In this document: piece after piece, positions 8,301-9,857 of the stretch
Numbering within the stretch: the first letter of the stretch is position 1
Layout of the letters: the number at the start of each line of letters is the position of its first letter
From: Bacteroidales bacterium
GTDB taxonomy: Bacteria > Bacteroidota > Bacteroidia > Bacteroidales > JAADGE01
Reading direction: 5' to 3'
NCBI GenBank assembly: GCA_029934265.1
Contig: JAOZMN010000090.1
Location: forward strand, 1-9,857
Length of the DNA: 9,857 bases
Position numbers and translations under genes: made by a program
Notes under the pieces: model-generated
What the model was told of the DNA's origin: nothing
The model's database searches: none
What the model saw: only the letters and a program-made list of their open reading frames with translations

Positions 8301-8564
8301 TTAGATGCTTAGGGATTTTACTTTCTTCAATTTCTCCGGTATCGGAATCCGTAGCAACTTTACGAATTTCATCTGTAAGTTCGATATATCTTTGTTGTTT
8401 TTCGTGGTAATAAGTGTATATTCTTTGTTTCCTTCAATATCTTCTTCCAATTTTTCAAAGAAATCCAAATTTGTTTTTAAAGCCTTGGATTTAGGGTTTA
8501 AATTTATCTTGCTTGTATAAAATTGTATGCCTGAATCGGCAATTAAACTGAAATTTTTTGACAT
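8301..8564 (-). CDS. srfB: SrfB-family protein, N-terminal part (frame broken)
   Basis: The start at 8564 gives MSKNFSLIADSGIQFYTSKI, which matches the conserved beginning of SrfB proteins (xxISLIANSGIQFY-like, from memory of the family). A longer in-frame start at 8612 is possible but adds only non-family residues that read through the hairpin repeat at 8576-8597. The frame is authentic for about 54 codons, to EYTLITTK; after that the residues to the stop at 8301 (NNKDISNLQMKF...) are out of frame. The true continuation in the next frame is QQRYIELTDEIRKVATDSDTG. The break falls on the five-base A run (T on the + strand) at 8398-8402. The fragment alone could not bind nucleotide, since all ATPase motifs lie in the 5581-8232 part. 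Confidence 0.75.
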   Translation of the reverse strand: MSKNFSLIADSGIQFYTSKINLNPKSKALKTNLDFFEKLEEDIEGNKEYTLITTKNNKDISNLQMKFVKLLRIPIPEKLKKVKSLSI

Positions 8565-8575
8565 ATTTTTTCGAT

Positions 8576-8597
8576 TTAAGGTCTTCGACCTATTTAA
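8576..8597. repeat. Small hairpin repeat, copy 2
   Basis: TTAAGGTC, loop TTC, then GACCTAT and TTAA, the same 22-nt layout as at 673-694 with an intact AGGTC/GACCT stem. It lies 12 bp upstream of the probable srfB start, so on the - strand it would be in the leader immediately before translation, where a hairpin could affect ribosome access. Confidence 0.5.
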
Positions 8598-8686
8598 TGG
8601 AACAAAATCCAATTTATAAGAACTTAAAAAACATACTGTTATATTAAAAATGATGCGGAAAAACTTTTACAATAATTTTCGACACC

Positions 8687-9274
8687 TTATTGGTTTACTC
8701 CGCAATAAGGACAAGCAGGCAAATTCGGTATAATTTCACCGCAACTTTTACATTGTACGAGTTTTGATTTTTTTTTGGTTTTTTCTTCTTTCTTAACAAT
8801 TTCTTTTTTTTTGGCTTGCTCGGCTTTTATTTTTTCAGCTTCCGCTACATGAAGTTTTGTTTTAAATTCAACTTCTTGCATATTATAAACATTAAAATAT
8901 TTACGTTGTCGTTGCCAACCATTTTCGCTTATATGTTTATTATAATGACTTTCGCCTCTTGAAATACAATATTTCCCCAAAGGTGTAAATGTTTTTTCGA
9001 GTGTATCAACTTCTTTTTTCTCACCTATTTTTACCGAAAGAAAACTTACAGTAGAGGGAATAGATATTAAATTTTCAAAATCAACGATATAAGTTTGCTC
9101 TTTTTGTCCTGTAATTTCGATATGAAATAAAACTACTTTGGGACTGTTTGCCACAAGATGATTTAACAAACTTTTATCGAGCAGAAAATTTATTTCTCCT
9201 GTAACTGTTTGCAACTTTATCGTAATTTCTGTTCCTGTTTGTTGCCAATCCAGCCGGGTATAATCAGTTGCCAT
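8687..9274 (-). CDS. Uncharacterised protein with C-terminal zinc ribbon
   Basis: A 195-residue protein of unknown function. Residues about 1-100 look like a compact beta-rich domain (TEITIKLQTVTGEINFLL, KVVLFHIEITGQKEQTYIVDF), without a family I can name. Residues about 140-172 are a strongly charged Lys/Glu/Ala helix (EAEKIKAEQAKKKEIVKKEEK), probably a flexible linker or coiled coil. The C terminus is a four-cysteine zinc ribbon, C175-x2-C178 and C188-x2-C191 (CKSCGEIIPNLPACPYCG). There is no signal peptide or TM segment, so it is probably cytoplasmic. It is the first gene of the - strand unit, 122 bp before srfB on the same strand, and may act with the ATPase; the gap and the hairpin repeat inside it leave room for a separate srfB promoter. 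The ATG at 9274 is preceded by a good -7 element (9330-9337). The C-terminal ribbon is certain by motif; everything else is description. Confidence 0.82.
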   Translation of the reverse strand: MATDYTRLDWQQTGTEITIKLQTVTGEINFLLDKSLLNHLVANSPKVVLFHIEITGQKEQTYIVDFENLISIPSTVSFLSVKIGEKKEVDTLEKTFTPLGKYCISRGESHYNKHISENGWQRQRKYFNVYNMQEVEFKTKLHVAEAEKIKAEQAKKKEIVKKEEKTKKKSKLVQCKSCGEIIPNLPACPYCGVNQ

Positions 9275-9329
9275 ATTAGTATTGTTTTTTAATAATTGTT
9301 TTTAATCCGTAAATTACTTTCACAAGGTA

Positions 9330-9337
9330 CAAATTTA
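9330..9337 (-). promoter_or_regulatory. Putative -7 element for the zinc-ribbon / srfB unit
   Basis: Read on the - strand this is TAAATTTG, an exact TAnnTTTG match, 55 bp upstream of the ATG at 9274 and pointing toward it. No convincing -33 box is seen. A start about seven bases downstream would give a leader near 50 nt. Confidence 0.4.
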
Positions 9338-9382
9338 TAAAAAAAAACATTAAAATAATATTTTTATTTTTAATGCTCTGCA

Positions 9383-9461
9383 AAAAGTGTACAAATTTCT
9401 TTTTTCTTATTAAAATATATTCTAATTTTGCAAAGTTTTGAAAAAAGACTTGTACACTTTT
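9383..9461. repeat. 12-bp inverted repeat with TGTACA cores upstream of tRNA-Arg
   Basis: AAAAGTGTACAA (9383-9394) and TTGTACACTTTT (9450-9461) are perfect reverse complements 55 nt apart, and each contains the six-base palindrome TGTACA. Between them lies the -7-like TAATTTTG (9423-9430). The right arm also takes part in a local hairpin, TTTGAAAA (9437-9444) with TTTTCAAA (9458-9465). The layout resembles paired operator sites around a promoter, but this is inference. Confidence 0.45.
9423..9430 (+). promoter_or_regulatory. Putative -7 element for tRNA-Arg
   Basis: TAATTTTG fits TAnnTTTG and lies 56 bp before the tRNA 5' end. A weaker alternative uses this TTTG as a -33 box and TACACTTT (9453-9460) as the -7 element, giving a shorter leader. 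The sequence does not decide between them. Confidence 0.35.
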
Positions 9462-9485
9462 CAAAGTTTACATATCCGAATAACA

Positions 9486-9559
9486 GGACCCGTAGTTCAA
9501 TTGGATAGAATGTCAGATTTCGGCTCTGATGGTTGTGGGTTCGAGTCCCGCCGGGTTCA
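9486..9559 (+). tRNA. tRNA-Arg, anticodon UCG
   Basis: A full 74-nt cloverleaf can be drawn. The acceptor stem is GGACCCG with CGGGTTC (one G-U pair), the D stem GTTC with GAAT, the anticodon stem TCAGA with TCTGA around the loop TTTCGGC, and the T arm GTGGG-TTCGAGT-CCCGC. Positions 34-36 are TCG, which reads CGA and related arginine codons. A20 in the D loop, an arginine identity element, is present. The discriminator base is A, and the 3' CCA is not encoded (CTG follows). A strong terminator comes five bases later, so it is a single-gene transcript. Confidence 0.95.
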
Positions 9560-9564
9560 CTGGG

Positions 9565-9598
9565 AAAGCCTCGTAATCAAACGATTACGAGGCTTTTT
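9565..9598 (+). terminator. Rho-independent terminator after tRNA-Arg
   Basis: AAAGCCTCGTAATC (9565-9578) pairs perfectly with GATTACGAGGCTTT (9583-9596), a 14-bp stem with loop AAAC, and the T run extends through 9598. It is the clearest intrinsic terminator in the window. Confidence 0.88.
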
Positions 9599-9857
9599 AT
9601 TCTTAATCATATAATTACATCGGCTCATTTGAAAAACAAAAATTTAAAAAAGTCCGGAAATCATGCAATTTACAACAGAGTAAAAAAAAACATAAAATAC
9701 ACAATAGGTTCAATATCCCAAATATCACCAAATACAAAGTAAGATTATATTAAAATGCAAAAAAAGCAGTAAAAAAATTCTTTCAAACTCGATTTTACAT
9801 TCTAAAAACTTCAGGTCTGCTATATTATTTTTTAATGGTAAACTGGACCTGTATTCA
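9599..9857. other. AT-rich terminal stretch without a supported gene
   Basis: I see no supported coding region, RNA or repeat here. At the very edge two short possibilities exist: on the - strand a frame ending NTGPVYH with its stop at 9832-9834 could be the tail of a gene lying beyond the window, and on the + strand ATG at 9835 opens MVNWTCI. Seven codons are too few to choose. Confidence 0.4.

Noticed and set aside
9276..9464. 62-codon - strand frame just upstream of the zinc-ribbon gene
   Set aside because: Composition is what AT-rich DNA yields by chance, and it runs over the promoter-like element and the inverted repeat.
9533..9742. 69-codon + strand frame
   Set aside because: It begins inside the tRNA and reads through its terminator.

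Overview
The window looks like chromosomal DNA of an AT-rich member of the Bacteroidota, probably class Bacteroidia. The reasons are a GldD-type lipoprotein and a PorT-type outer-membrane protein (both gliding / type IX secretion genes confined to this phylum), TAnnTTTG-type -7 promoter elements, no clear Shine-Dalgarno sequences before the genes, and a large two-component-regulator-type propeller / Y_Y_Y receptor. Family assignments are by recognition from the sequence; no database search was run.

Layout. On the + strand lie gldD (98-676), a broken porT (887-1608) and a 1092-residue membrane receptor ending in a SpoIIE/PP2C phosphatase domain (1836-5114). On the - strand, converging on them, is a likely three-gene unit read from 9274 down to 5205: a zinc-ribbon protein of unknown function (9274-8687), a SrfB-family actin/Hsp70-like ATPase (8564-5581, split by a frameshift), and a small one-TM protein (5547-5205, also frameshifted). 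A 15-bp hairpin at 5143-5186 separates the converging units. The - strand unit diverges from a tRNA-Arg(UCG) gene (9486-9559), which has its own strong terminator. The last 260 bases hold no gene I can support.

How the genes relate. GldD and PorT both serve the type IX secretion / gliding apparatus. The SpoIIE receptor is a free-standing sensor phosphatase with no partner (anti-sigma or anti-anti-sigma factor) in view. The zinc-ribbon / SrfB / small membrane protein set is the least understood part and the best candidate for an uncharacterised system.

The most striking anomaly is that three of the seven protein genes (porT, srfB, the small TM gene) are each interrupted by a frameshift. Each reading frame can be restored by one base at a short mononucleotide run, although porT also seems to lack about seven residues. 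Sequencing or assembly error is as likely as real gene decay. Other non-coding structure includes a 22-nt hairpin repeat in two distant gene-flanking positions, an 8-nt tandem repeat array with an inverted partner after porT, and a 12-bp inverted repeat bracketing a putative promoter upstream of the tRNA.
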